This document shows, piece by piece, positions 25,883 through 33,721 of a stretch of 37,586 nt of DNA (its first letter is position 1; the number at the start of each line of letters is the position of its first letter). This stretch comes from Candidatus Desulfovibrio intestinavium (GTDB taxonomy: Bacteria > Desulfobacterota > Desulfovibrionia > Desulfovibrionales > Desulfovibrionaceae). Below the pieces are notes generated by a model. That model made no database searches and was not told the DNA's origin. It saw only the letters and a program-made list of their open reading frames with translations. The position numbers and the translations under genes are program-made. The stretch is from NCBI GenBank assembly GCA_019118345.1, contig DWZD01000017.1, positions 1 through 37,586 of the forward strand, written 5' to 3'.

Positions 25883-26998
25883 GTGCCAAAGACACCTTAC
25901 GCCACACCGGTGCAGGTCACGCGCGCCAGCCTGCCGCCCCTGGAAGATTTTTTGAGCCATGTGCGGGAAATCTTTGCCTCCCGTCAGCTGACCAATCAGG
26001 GCAAACTGGTCATGCGGCTGGAGCAGGCCCTGCGCGATACGCTCGAGGTTCCGGCGCTTTCCCTCTGCAATAACGGCACCGTTGCCCTGCAGCTGTCCCT
26101 CAGGCTTCTGGGACTCAACGGCAAAAAGGTCATCACCACGCCCTTTACCTATGTGGCGACGCTCTCATCTCTCCTCTGGGAGGGCTGCACGCCGATCTTT
26201 GCCGATATCGATCCCCGCACCCTCTGTCTTGATCCCGCCGAGGTCGAGCGCCGTCTTGCGGAGCACCCCGATGCCGCCGGCATCCTGCCGGTGCATGTCT
26301 TCGGCAATGCCTGCGACGTGGAGGCGCTGGCGGCCATTGCCCGCCGCCACGGCCTGCGCATCCTCTATGATGCGGCCCACGCCTTCGGCAGCACCCTCGA
26401 CGGCAGGAGCCTCTTTGACTGGGGCGACGCCGCCGTGGGCAGCTTTCACGCCACCAAGCTGTTTCATACGGTGGAGGGCGGTTGCGTCGTCACCCATTCC
26501 GCGCAAGACAAGGAACGGCTCGGCCTGCTCAGGGCTTTCGGCCATCGAGGCGACGAGCATTTCTGCCTCGGCATCAACGGCAAGATGTCCGAACTGCATG
26601 CCGCCATGGGCCTCAGCCTGCTGCCCCAGCTGCCGGATATGCTGGCAGGCCGCAGGCAGCGCGCGGAAATGTATGATCGGGAACTGCGCCTCGAGGCCTC
26701 CCCGCTGCGCCGCCCGGCCCTTGCGCCAGGGCTGAACTGGAACCATGCCTACTATCCCGTCATATTTCCCGATCACGCCATGCTCATGCGGGCCGTTGCG
26801 GCCTTGCAAGCGGAAAACATCTTCCCCCGACGCTATTTCTACCCCAGCCTGACGCGCCTGCCCTATGTGGACAGTCCGGCCTGCCCCATTGCGGACGACA
26901 CGGCAGAGCGCATCCTTTGCCTCCCCTTCTGGCCGGACATGGACGAAGCCTTGCAAGTGCGCATTGCCGCCCTTGTCCGTGGCGTCTGCCGCGCCTGA
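25883..26998 (+). CDS. DegT/DnrJ/EryC1/StrS-family sugar aminotransferase
   Basis: The 371-residue PLP enzyme has the family layout: NNGTVALQLSLRLLG near residue 63 (phosphate binding), TTPFTYVATLSSLLW near 85, LYDAAHAFGS near 161 and the Schiff-base lysine K192 in SFHATKLFHTVEGG. It should transfer an amino group to a nucleotide-linked keto-sugar for LPS, capsule or glycoprotein sugars. The start is GTG at 25883 with GAAGGG about 5 nt upstream. It stands alone, followed by a 540-bp region without a clear gene. Nearby epimerase genes support a surface-polysaccharide role, but the sugar cannot be named. A VioA-like dTDP-sugar aminotransferase is one alternative. Confidence 0.9.
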   Translation: MPKTPYATPVQVTRASLPPLEDFLSHVREIFASRQLTNQGKLVMRLEQALRDTLEVPALSLCNNGTVALQLSLRLLGLNGKKVITTPFTYVATLSSLLWEGCTPIFADIDPRTLCLDPAEVERRLAEHPDAAGILPVHVFGNACDVEALAAIARRHGLRILYDAAHAFGSTLDGRSLFDWGDAAVGSFHATKLFHTVEGGCVVTHSAQDKERLGLLRAFGHRGDEHFCLGINGKMSELHAAMGLSLLPQLPDMLAGRRQRAEMYDRELRLEASPLRRPALAPGLNWNHAYYPVIFPDHAMLMRAVAALQAENIFPRRYFYPSLTRLPYVDSPACPIADDTAERILCLPFWPDMDEALQVRIAALVRGVCRA

Positions 26999-26999
26999 C

Positions 27000-27460
27000 C
27001 CGAAAACGGCGTCTGCCGCGCAACCCAAAGAGCGTATCCGCCGTTACCGGAACGTACGCGCAGGCAATGTGCGCTGGCGGATTCGCTGATGGCGCCAGAC
27101 CGTCTTGCGGACTTGCGGTTTTCCCATGTCCGCAGGGCACAGCCCTATCCGGTGCACAGTATCCCGCGCCGGGCATGGTCGCCTGTGGCGGGCGCTGGCG
27201 GGCGGCAACAGGGCTGTTTCTTGCGGTTTTGCGGTACAAAAATGGCGCCCTTGTCGGACGTACCCGCCATGAAGCCATTTTTGGCGGCAGGACATGCCGG
27301 CGAGTTGTTTTTTCTCGCCTTCACGCAATGAAACGGAAGAACGCCAGGACGAGACAAAAACGTTCTCCGGCGAAACAAACCATGAGGACGTATAAAAGAC
27401 AACTCCTCATGGTTATTGACAATATTGGCATGCTTTGCGGCGTGGCACATCCGGCACGAT
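27000..27460. other. Intergenic region without a supported gene
   Basis: No frame here has a good start, ribosome site and protein-like sequence. It contains a 14-bp direct repeat (GGCGTCTGCCGCGC at 26981-26994, the 3' end of the aminotransferase gene, and again at 27008-27021). It also contains a perfect inverted repeat, AACCATGAGGA (27378-27388) / TCCTCATGGTT (27404-27414), with a 15-nt loop and no T-run. Confidence 0.6.
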
Positions 27461-27505
27461 ACGGCCCGCGCCCGGGAGAACATTCGCTTTCCGGGCGCGG
27501 GCCGT
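27461..27505. terminator. Strong GC hairpin after the Tat-repeat gene
   Basis: ACGGCCCGCGCCCGG (27461-27475) pairs perfectly with CCGGGCGCGGGCCGT (27491-27505) over 15 bp. It lies 31 bp beyond the stop of the minus-strand repeat protein gene. No T-run follows on the minus strand, so termination may need help from Rho, or the hairpin may protect the 3' end. Confidence 0.6.
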
Positions 27506-27536
27506 CAAAATGTCCGCCTGTCACGCGGACGCCGCG

Positions 27537-27926
27537 CTAAGTATGACGCGGTTCCCGACGCGACGGCCTAGCGCCGGGGCCGGGACGGCCCGGGCGGCTG
27601 GGGCCGGGACGACCCGGACGGCTGGGGCCGGGACGACCCGGACGGCTGGGGCCGCGCCCATGATTGCGGCGGCTAGGCCCGCGCCCGCGACGGCTGGGGC
27701 GGCTGGGGCCACGGCCGCGACGGCTGGGACGGCTGGGCCCACGGCCACGGCGGCTGGGACGGGTACGCCGCGAGCGCGGCGCGGCTTCGGCCTCGTCCAG
27801 CCCCAGGAGCTGCGGGCCAGTGTAGGCCAGACCGGCCGCCACAAGCCCCAGCAGGAAACGGCGACGGCTGGTCACCGTCCGTTCCCGTTCTTCATCATTC
27901 CGCTGGTTCATTTCGTGCTCGTTCAT
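27537..27926 (-). CDS. Tat-signal protein with Arg/Gly/Pro/Ser tandem repeats
   Basis: The 129-residue product has an exact twin-arginine motif, SRRRFL at residues 20-25, a hydrophobic h-region (25-42) and a likely cleavage site after AEA at about residue 49. The mature part is almost only Arg, Gly, Pro and Ser. PSRRGRGPSR occurs three times without change (57-86), then RNHGRG, then PSRPGRPG three times without change (93-116). It would be exported by Tat, unstructured and extremely basic. The start at 27926 follows TGGAGGG. It lies 45 bp after nrnA and may share its transcript. Function is unknown; binding of an acidic partner (nucleic acid, LPS, heparin-like polymer) is only a guess. Confidence 0.75.
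   Translation of the reverse strand: MNEHEMNQRNDEERERTVTSRRRFLLGLVAAGLAYTGPQLLGLDEAEAAPRSRRTRPSRRGRGPSRPSRRGRGPSRPSRRGRGPSRRNHGRGPSRPGRPGPSRPGRPGPSRPGRPGPGARPSRREPRHT
27579..27650. repeat. Three 24-bp tandem repeats inside the Tat-protein gene
   Basis: Three 24-bp units encode PSRPGRPG. Units 27603-27626 and 27627-27650 are identical, and unit 27579-27602 differs at two bases. Near-identity at DNA level points to recent duplication or slippage, so copy number may vary between strains. Confidence 0.85.
27669..27758. repeat. Three 30-bp tandem repeats inside the Tat-protein gene
   Basis: Three 30-bp units encode PSRRGRGPSR each. The peptide is identical in all three while the DNA has drifted at synonymous positions, which hints that the peptide sequence is under selection. 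Confidence 0.75.
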
Positions 27927-27971
27927 GATTCCCTCCAGTATCATGGAACGTTACGTGATCGCCGCTCTCGC

Positions 27972-28970
27972 TCAAAGAGCGGTGCGGACGGCCTCGCGGA
28001 GCGTTTCGGCGGCAGCGGCAATCTCCATGCGCAGGCTGCCGCCGGCGGCGTTTTTGTGCCCACCGCCTCCCAAAGCGGCGGCTGCGGCGCGTACATCCGT
28101 TTCCCCGAAGGAACGCAGACTGAACTTGCACAGCCCCGGCGCATCCTCACGCAGGAGCGCCGCCACGCGCACGCCGGCAAGCCGGCGCATCTGCTCCACA
28201 AAGCCTTCCAAATCTTCCTTGCTTGCGCCGCATTCCTGTAAATCATCCAACCGAACGGCACAAAAGGCAAGCATTCCGTTCTGTTCAAGCGCCAGCCGCT
28301 GCATGAGCCGCGCCCAGAGGCGCATGCGGCCCATGCTCCAACCATTGTCCAGCCGCTGGCGCAGCAGGGAGATGTCGCAGCCCTTGTCCACAAGATGGGC
28401 AGCCAGATGCAGGACGGCGGCGCTGGTATTGCCGTGGGCAAAGCCGCCGGTGTCCGTCACAAGCCCCAATGCCAGGGCCTCTCCCAGCGGCCCGCTCAAT
28501 TCGAGATCGAGGCAGATGGCCACATACGCCGCCAGCTGGGCCGTGGCGGCGGCTTCAGGCTCAATCCAGTTGTCCACGCTGCCCATGCCCGCGCTGCCGA
28601 GGTGATGATCCATATTGAGGGATGCCAGTCCGGGCAGGGCCTTTTCCAGCTCGTCGCCCAGACGGTGCGGCTCGCCGCAGTCCAGCAGCACCGCCGCGCC
28701 GGGCCGGAAGGGCAGGCGCTGAAGGCTGTCGTGCATGATGCCCGGCAGGGGCAGAAAGTCCAGATAGGCGGGCACGCCGCTGCGGCTGTAGATCACGAAC
28801 TCCCGGCCCAGGGCGCGCAGCATCCAGCCCACGGCAGCCACGGAACCCAGGGCATCCCCGTCCGGATTGACATGCCCGGCCACAATAACGCGATCCAGCC
28901 CGCGCAGGCTTTCGGCCAGCCGGGCGGCAGGAGCGCGCCATTCCTCGGGGATCAGGTCAGTCGGCCACAT
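27972..28970 (-). CDS. nrnA: DHH-family oligoribonuclease / pAp phosphatase NrnA
   Basis: The 332-residue cytoplasmic enzyme degrades very short RNA oligomers and 3'-phosphoadenosine 5'-phosphate. In a sulfate reducer it may also help dispose of pAp. DHH motifs are present: HVNPDGDALG (33-42), the D-H-H triad at 121-123 (MDHHLG) and LVTDTGGF. The DHHA1 motif GGGGHKNAAGG near the C-terminus binds the substrate. The start at 28970 has GAGGTGG upstream and overlaps the DUF503 gene by 14 bp; an ATG at 28991 is the alternative. DUF503 and nrnA usually flank rbfA in the nusA-infB-rbfA-truB cluster; here the pair stands alone without rbfA or truB. Confidence 0.93.
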   Translation of the reverse strand: MWPTDLIPEEWRAPAARLAESLRGLDRVIVAGHVNPDGDALGSVAAVGWMLRALGREFVIYSRSGVPAYLDFLPLPGIMHDSLQRLPFRPGAAVLLDCGEPHRLGDELEKALPGLASLNMDHHLGSAGMGSVDNWIEPEAAATAQLAAYVAICLDLELSGPLGEALALGLVTDTGGFAHGNTSAAVLHLAAHLVDKGCDISLLRQRLDNGWSMGRMRLWARLMQRLALEQNGMLAFCAVRLDDLQECGASKEDLEGFVEQMRRLAGVRVAALLREDAPGLCKFSLRSFGETDVRAAAAALGGGGHKNAAGGSLRMEIAAAAETLREAVRTAL

Positions 28971-29256
28971 GAATTTCCACCTCGCTGTCAATCATCTCTT
29001 CCGGACAGACGGCCTCCATCATGAGGGCGCATTTGTCCATGCGGCTGCGCAGATGACTCTCGTTGTTGGACAGGGAAACCACGGTCAGCCGCAGCCGGGT
29101 GAGGCTGTCTTCGCTGCCGGCCTCGGCAATGGCCACATTGAAGCGCTGCCGCACCTTCTGCTTCAGGCTGTTGGCCACGCGGCGCTTGGCCTTGAGATTG
29201 TCGTTGCCGTGCAGGGCAAACTCCACGGTGAGCAGCGCCACGAACAGGTTTGCCAT
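28957..29256 (-). CDS. DUF503 (YlxP-like) protein
   Basis: The 99-residue product has the DUF503 pattern: an N-terminal strand (LFVALLTVEFALHG), then NLKAKRRVANSLKQKVRQRF, the family's LKxKR signature, and NVAIAEAGSED. It ends in a strand with acidic residues (SEVEIHVAD). The family is small, cytoplasmic, ferredoxin-like in fold and linked by gene order to ribosome maturation; its function is not established. The start at 29256 is inferred from the family's usual N-terminus since the ribosome site is weak. It overlaps nrnA by 14 bp, so the two are coupled. It is separated from glmS by glmS's terminator. Confidence 0.88.
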   Translation of the reverse strand: MANLFVALLTVEFALHGNDNLKAKRRVANSLKQKVRQRFNVAIAEAGSEDSLTRLRLTVVSLSNNESHLRSRMDKCALMMEAVCPEEMIDSEVEIHVAD

Positions 29257-29377
29257 ATGTCCGTCCCGTTGACTGTTTCCTTCTGTATCAAGAGCACTAT
29301 GCCCAAAGGCTCGCGACAGTGCAAGGGGCATTGCCGCCCGGGCCGTACCGCCCTGCCCGGCTCTCTGCCGTTCCTCC

Positions 29378-29414
29378 AAAAACATGCCGCTTCCGCGGGC
29401 ACGGAAACGGCATG
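29378..29414 (-). terminator. Intrinsic terminator of glmS
   Basis: CATGCCG (29383-29389) pairs with CGGCATG (29408-29414), and TTCCG (29391-29395) with CGGAA (29402-29406), with one internal mismatch. On the minus strand five T follow (29382-29378). It starts about 35 bp after the glmS stop. Confidence 0.88.
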
Positions 29415-29448
29415 GAGGATTTTGGCGGTGTGGCCGGGGCGAGCCGGG

Positions 29449-31269
29449 CTATTCCACGGTGACGCTCTTGGCCAGATTGCGGGGCTGGTCCACATCCTTG
29501 CCCAGATAGTCGGCCATTTCGTAGCTGAAGAGCTGCAGCGCGGGCAGGGCCATGAAGCCCGCCAGCGGCGCGGGCAGGGCGGGAATGATCCACACGTCGT
29601 CGGCATCGACCTCGCGCCCGCCGTTGCAGATCGCAATGACCTTGCCCTGCCGGGCTTTCACTTCCACCATGTTGGAAACGACCTTGGGCTGGAGATTATC
29701 ATCCAGCGCCAGCACCAGCGAGGGGAAAGCCGGATCGATGAGGGCAATGGGGCCGTGCTTCATTTCGCCGGCGGCATAGCCTTCGGCATGGATGTAGGAA
29801 AGCTCCTTGAGCTTGAGCGCGCCTTCCAGCGCCAGCGGGAAGCAGTGTCCGCGCCCCAGATAAAAGAAGTTGCGCGCCTGCGCATACACGCGCGACAGCT
29901 CCCGCGCCCGTTCGTGCATGGCGGGCAGGGCCTCGGCCAGCCGCTGGGGCAGGGATTCCAGCAGGGCCAGCTGCCGCGCCCGCGCCTCGGGGCTGCCCAC
30001 GCCGGCGCGCCGCCCCCAGTACAGGGCCATGAGGGCCAGCATGAGCATCTGGCTGCACATGGCCTTGGTGGAGGCCACGCTGATTTCCGGCCCGGCCTGG
30101 GTGAGGATGACCGCCGAAGCCTCGCGGGCTATGGACGATCCCACCACATTGCAAAGGCCGAGCACCGGCACGCCCTTCTGCCGCGCGATGCGCAGAGCCG
30201 CCAGGGTATCCGCCGTTTCGCCGCTCTGACTGATGACCAGCACCATGTCGCCCTTGCCCAGCAGAAGGCTGTCCCGATAGCGAAATTCTGAGGCAATCTC
30301 CACCTGCACCGGCACCTGCGCCCAGCTTTCCAGCAGATGCCGTCCCCACATGCCGGAATGGTAGGATGTGCCGCAGGCCACGATATGCAGCCGTTCCGGC
30401 ACGGGCAGATCGTCCAGCTCGGGCAGGTGCGCCTCCCCATCCTGCACGCGACCGCTCAGGCCGTCGGTGATGACGCGCGGCTGCTCAAAGATTTCCTTGA
30501 GCATGAAATGCCGGTAGCCGCCCTTTTGCGCGGCCTGCATGTCCCAGGTGATGGTCTGCACCGGGTGCGCCACCGGCGCGAGATCCTCCAGACGCAGGAT
30601 CTCGTGATGCCCGGCATCGCAGCGCACAATGTCGCCGTCCTCAAGAAAGATGACCTGTCGCGTATAGGGCAGGAAGGCCGGAATGTCCGAGGCCACGAAA
30701 TGCTCGCCCGTGCCGAGGCCGAAAATGAGCGGTGCGGACATGCGGGCGGCCAGCAGGCTTTCGGGCTTGTCCCTGTCCATGAGACAGACGGCATAGGCCC
30801 CGTGGGCCTGCCGCAGGGCCGCCGCAAAGGCCTGCAGCAAATCCGGCTCGCTCTTGCGACATTCCGCAATGAGATTGACGAGCACTTCGGTATCGGTCTC
30901 CGAATGGAAGACATAGCCCTTTCGCAGCAAATCATCCTTGATTTCCTGATAATTCTCGATGATGCCGTTATGCACGATGGCCAGACGCCCGTCATTGCTG
31001 AGGTGGGGATGGGCGTTGCGCTCCGCCGGTTCGCCGTGGGTGGCCCAGCGGGTATGCCCCATGGCGGTGGTGGCGAGCGTCACCGGCTCAAGCGCGAGTT
31101 TTTCCTCCAGAGCCGCCAGTTTGCCCTTGGCCCGGATGACGGTCAGTTCCCCCTTGAGACCAAAGGCCACGCCCGAGGAGTCATAGCCCCGGTATTCCAG
31201 ACGCCGCAGCCCTTCCACCACCACGGGAACGCCGGGCCGGTGGCCGGTATAGCCGATAATGCCGCACAT
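29449..31269 (-). CDS. glmS: Glutamine-fructose-6-phosphate aminotransferase (isomerizing)
   Basis: The 606-residue protein is GlmS, which makes glucosamine-6-phosphate from fructose-6-phosphate and glutamine, the entry to peptidoglycan and LPS amino sugars. The glutaminase domain begins MCGIIGYTG, with Cys2 as nucleophile after Met removal, and contains GHTRWATHG and HNGIIENY. Two SIS domains follow (CGTSYHSGMWG, VISQSGETADT, STKAMCSQ), and the ending DQPRNLAKSVTVE is diagnostic. The full family length is present. AGGAGCT precedes the ATG. A ppiD terminator hairpin lies 14 nt upstream of the start codon, in the same direction, so glmS either has a promoter within about 80 bp or is expressed by read-through. 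Confidence 0.98.
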   Translation of the reverse strand: MCGIIGYTGHRPGVPVVVEGLRRLEYRGYDSSGVAFGLKGELTVIRAKGKLAALEEKLALEPVTLATTAMGHTRWATHGEPAERNAHPHLSNDGRLAIVHNGIIENYQEIKDDLLRKGYVFHSETDTEVLVNLIAECRKSEPDLLQAFAAALRQAHGAYAVCLMDRDKPESLLAARMSAPLIFGLGTGEHFVASDIPAFLPYTRQVIFLEDGDIVRCDAGHHEILRLEDLAPVAHPVQTITWDMQAAQKGGYRHFMLKEIFEQPRVITDGLSGRVQDGEAHLPELDDLPVPERLHIVACGTSYHSGMWGRHLLESWAQVPVQVEIASEFRYRDSLLLGKGDMVLVISQSGETADTLAALRIARQKGVPVLGLCNVVGSSIAREASAVILTQAGPEISVASTKAMCSQMLMLALMALYWGRRAGVGSPEARARQLALLESLPQRLAEALPAMHERARELSRVYAQARNFFYLGRGHCFPLALEGALKLKELSYIHAEGYAAGEMKHGPIALIDPAFPSLVLALDDNLQPKVVSNMVEVKARQGKVIAICNGGREVDADDVWIIPALPAPLAGFMALPALQLFSYEMADYLGKDVDQPRNLAKSVTVE

Positions 31270-31282
31270 ATTCAGCTCCTGT

Positions 31283-31319
31283 AAAAACCCCTGTCCGCAT
31301 CCTGGGACGGGGACAGGGG
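31283..31319 (-). terminator. Intrinsic terminator between ppiD and glmS
   Basis: CCCCTGTCC (31288-31296) pairs perfectly with GGACAGGGG (31311-31319). On the minus strand five T follow (31287-31283), ending only 13 nt before the glmS start codon and touching its ribosome-binding region. Confidence 0.85.
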
Positions 31320-31346
31320 GAAAGAATCAGAAAAAAAACGCGACGC

Positions 31347-33242
31347 TTAGCCGCCGATCTGCCTGATCAATTCGGGATTCTGCCGAATTTCGGCCTTGCG
31401 CTGCAACGCATTGCGGAAGAGCTGGGCGAGTTCCTCGCTGCGGCGGTTGCGCAGCTGAGCGTCAAAGTTCTCCCGTATGGCTTCCCATTCGGCGGGATCG
31501 GCTTCCTGAATGCTGTCCACCCGGCAGAGCAGTGCGCCGGAACCTTCCTTTTCGCCGGAAACGCTATACACGCCCTTGAGCCACGAACCGTCCGCCGGAG
31601 ATTCAAAAACCGCGGCGGTCAGCGAAGTATTGGGCGCAAAGTCGGCCAGAAGCCCGTCGCGCCCCATGACGGCCTGCTTCAGATCGGCGTCCGTCTTCTC
31701 GAGGGTCGCCCGTTCCGCCTCGGCAGCCTTGCGTGCGGCCTCGAGGGCGCGTTCGGCCACGATCTTCTTTTCAATATCCGCGCGCACGTCCGCCAGCGGA
31801 GGAATGTGGGCCGGTTCGGTCGCAAGCACCCGCACGATGAGATAGCGTTCACCGGCTTCCAGCGCCGTGTCCACGGGATTGCCGCTGCCCGCGGCCATGA
31901 TGAGGGCAATGTTTTCCGGCGAGAGGGAAAGGGCCTTGCCCAGATCGGCGGCGGAAAGCGCTTCCGTCTTTTCCGCGCTCAGGCCGAAACGGGCCGCGCT
32001 GTCGGCCAGGGACTTCTTGAGGATATTATCTTCCACCAGACCGTCCAGGGCGTCATTGATCTTTTCCCGGCCCTGCAGACGGGACAGTTCGGCCCGGATT
32101 TCGCCTTCCACCTCGGCCAGGGGCCGCTGCGCGGCGGCCTTTTTTTCGCTGACAAGGATAAGATGCAGCCCGAAGGGACTGCGCACATTGTCGGACAGCT
32201 TGCCCGGCTCCAGAGCAAAAGCGGCTTCCTCAAAGGCGGGAACGGTCTCACCGCGCCTGATCCAGCCCAGTTCCCCGCCCTTGTTGGCGGCATTGGGGCC
32301 GTTGTGGGCGTCGGCCACCTCGGCGAAGGGCTTGCCGTCGGCCAGCTCCTTGCGGATGGCGGCCATGCTTTCCTCGGCCTGCTTCACATCTTCGGGCGAG
32401 GCATTTTCGGGCAGCGGCACAAGAATGTGCGCGGCCTTGATCTGTTCCGGCGTCATGAAGCGCGATGTATCGCGCGCGTACTCGGCTTCGACCTCGGCGG
32501 CGCTGATGCTTTCGGGCTTCACCAGCAGGGCGGGCGACACGGCCACATATTCCACGGCGGCCTTGGCCGGAATCTCGTAATCCTTCTTGTCGCTCTCGTA
32601 GCGCTTGGCGATGTCCTCGTCGGAAACCTTGATTTCCGCAGCAAAGCGGGAAGCCGGAATGAAGGCATAGGACACGGCGCGCTTCTGCCGCAGATACTGA
32701 TAGAAGGCAAGGGACTCGTCCATATTGCTCCAGACGCCCGCAGCCACCAGCGCTTCCAGCTTGTTGCGCAACAGTTCCTCCCGCAGCATGTCCTCGAAGG
32801 CCGTCACGCTGCCGTAGGCACGTTCCACGGCGCTCTTGAACAGGGCGGGGTCAAATTCTCCCTTGCTGTTGCGGAAGGCATCCACCGCTTCCACGGCCTG
32901 CCGCATTTCCTGCGGGGAAACGCTGATGCCCAGGCGCGTGGCCTCCTGCGCCAGCAGGGTCTGCATGATGAGCGCTTGCAGCACCATCTGTCCGACGTTC
33001 TGCCGGGCCAGATCTTCGCGGCTCATGCCGGGATTCTGGCGTTGCAGGCTTTCCACGGCCTGCTGATAGGCCTTCTGGTAGCGGCCGATGGAAATGCCGT
33101 CGCCATTGACCACGGCCACCACGCTGCCGCTGCTCGTGTCGGTCAGGCTGCCCACGCCCCAGAAAATGAAGACGACGATGATCAGGCCAAAAATCAGTTT
33201 GACGCCCACGGACTGGGCATTGGAACGGATAAAATCGAGCAT
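31347..33242 (-). CDS. ppiD: PpiD-like SurA-N/PpiC peptidyl-prolyl isomerase
   Basis: The 631-residue protein is a membrane-anchored periplasmic folding factor. One TM helix near residues 14-32 (VKLIFGLIIVVFIFWGVGSL) anchors it. The SurA-like N-terminal chaperone region follows (about 35-230). A PpiC/parvulin domain at about 255-360 is marked by IKAAHILVPLPE, GGELGWIRRG and FGLHLILVSEKK. A long C-terminal chaperone segment completes the family layout of about 620 residues. It probably helps newly exported proteins fold near SecYEG. The start at 33242 has GGAG about 8 nt upstream; the frame is open to 33287. Its transcript ends at the hairpin at 31283-31319. Isomerase activity of PpiD proteins is often weak. 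Confidence 0.92.
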   Translation of the reverse strand: MLDFIRSNAQSVGVKLIFGLIIVVFIFWGVGSLTDTSSGSVVAVVNGDGISIGRYQKAYQQAVESLQRQNPGMSREDLARQNVGQMVLQALIMQTLLAQEATRLGISVSPQEMRQAVEAVDAFRNSKGEFDPALFKSAVERAYGSVTAFEDMLREELLRNKLEALVAAGVWSNMDESLAFYQYLRQKRAVSYAFIPASRFAAEIKVSDEDIAKRYESDKKDYEIPAKAAVEYVAVSPALLVKPESISAAEVEAEYARDTSRFMTPEQIKAAHILVPLPENASPEDVKQAEESMAAIRKELADGKPFAEVADAHNGPNAANKGGELGWIRRGETVPAFEEAAFALEPGKLSDNVRSPFGLHLILVSEKKAAAQRPLAEVEGEIRAELSRLQGREKINDALDGLVEDNILKKSLADSAARFGLSAEKTEALSAADLGKALSLSPENIALIMAAGSGNPVDTALEAGERYLIVRVLATEPAHIPPLADVRADIEKKIVAERALEAARKAAEAERATLEKTDADLKQAVMGRDGLLADFAPNTSLTAAVFESPADGSWLKGVYSVSGEKEGSGALLCRVDSIQEADPAEWEAIRENFDAQLRNRRSEELAQLFRNALQRKAEIRQNPELIRQIGG

Positions 33243-33490
33243 GGTTACTCCGGTGAGGACGTACTGACGCCGAAAGACGCGTCGCAAAAAGGCAGTTTAG
33301 CCGCATTGGGCCGGAAACTCAAGCACGGCGGGCCACGGGAGGGAGCGGGGAATACGGCGCGGCCTCAGCCGGCGCCGGGACAGGTTCAGGGCGTCGCCTT
33401 CCCGGTAAGCGCAACGCCTTTTCCCCATTCAACGCATCAATGCATGGCGCTGCAAACCGCTCACCTGTCTTCACCGCCACACAGAATCCA

Positions 33491-33527
33491 TGCTGTGCAA
33501 CACGCAGGCTGCACAGCAGATTTTTTT
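33491..33527 (+). terminator. Orphan intrinsic terminator on the plus strand
   Basis: TGCTGTGCA (33491-33499) pairs perfectly with TGCACAGCA (33510-33518), and GA plus seven T follow (33521-33527). The T-run is on the plus strand only. No plus-strand gene precedes it: the sequence to its left back to 33243 is intergenic and beyond that lies ppiD on the minus strand. It may end a small RNA or an antisense transcript of the ppiD leader. Confidence 0.75.
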
Positions 33528-33553
33528 GCCGACATATTGAAAAATGTGAAAAT

Positions 33554-33721
33554 CTATTTTTCCGGCAGCTGCCGTGCCCTATCTGCCAAGCCCACTCTCG
33601 TGAGTCCATTTGATTTGATTATTTCCAATACATCTTCTTTTGTTAAGGGAAATTGTCGTATCATAGCTTTGAGATTGTCTTCTCCAATTTCTTCAAGCCA
33701 GCAATATAATGCCCATTCCAT
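33554..33721 (-). CDS. Small hypothetical ORF, or last exon-like piece of the adjacent broken gene
   Basis: The 55-codon frame beginning MEWALYCWLEEIGEDNLKAM and ending RQLPEK has a helical, protein-like sequence and natural Glu/Lys/Leu use. Its first 61 bp overlap the 3' end of the broken gene at 33661-34010 in another frame. It has no strong ribosome site, so it may be an independent overlapping gene or the true C-terminus of that gene after a second frame change. No family is recognised. Confidence 0.45.
   Translation of the reverse strand: MEWALYCWLEEIGEDNLKAMIRQFPLTKEDVLEIIKSNGLTRVGLADRARQLPEK

Noticed and set aside
27560..27760. Possible CRISPR-like array
   Set aside because: The repeats are directly tandem (24 and 30 bp) with no unique spacers and lie inside a coding frame with a Tat signal, so they are coding repeats.
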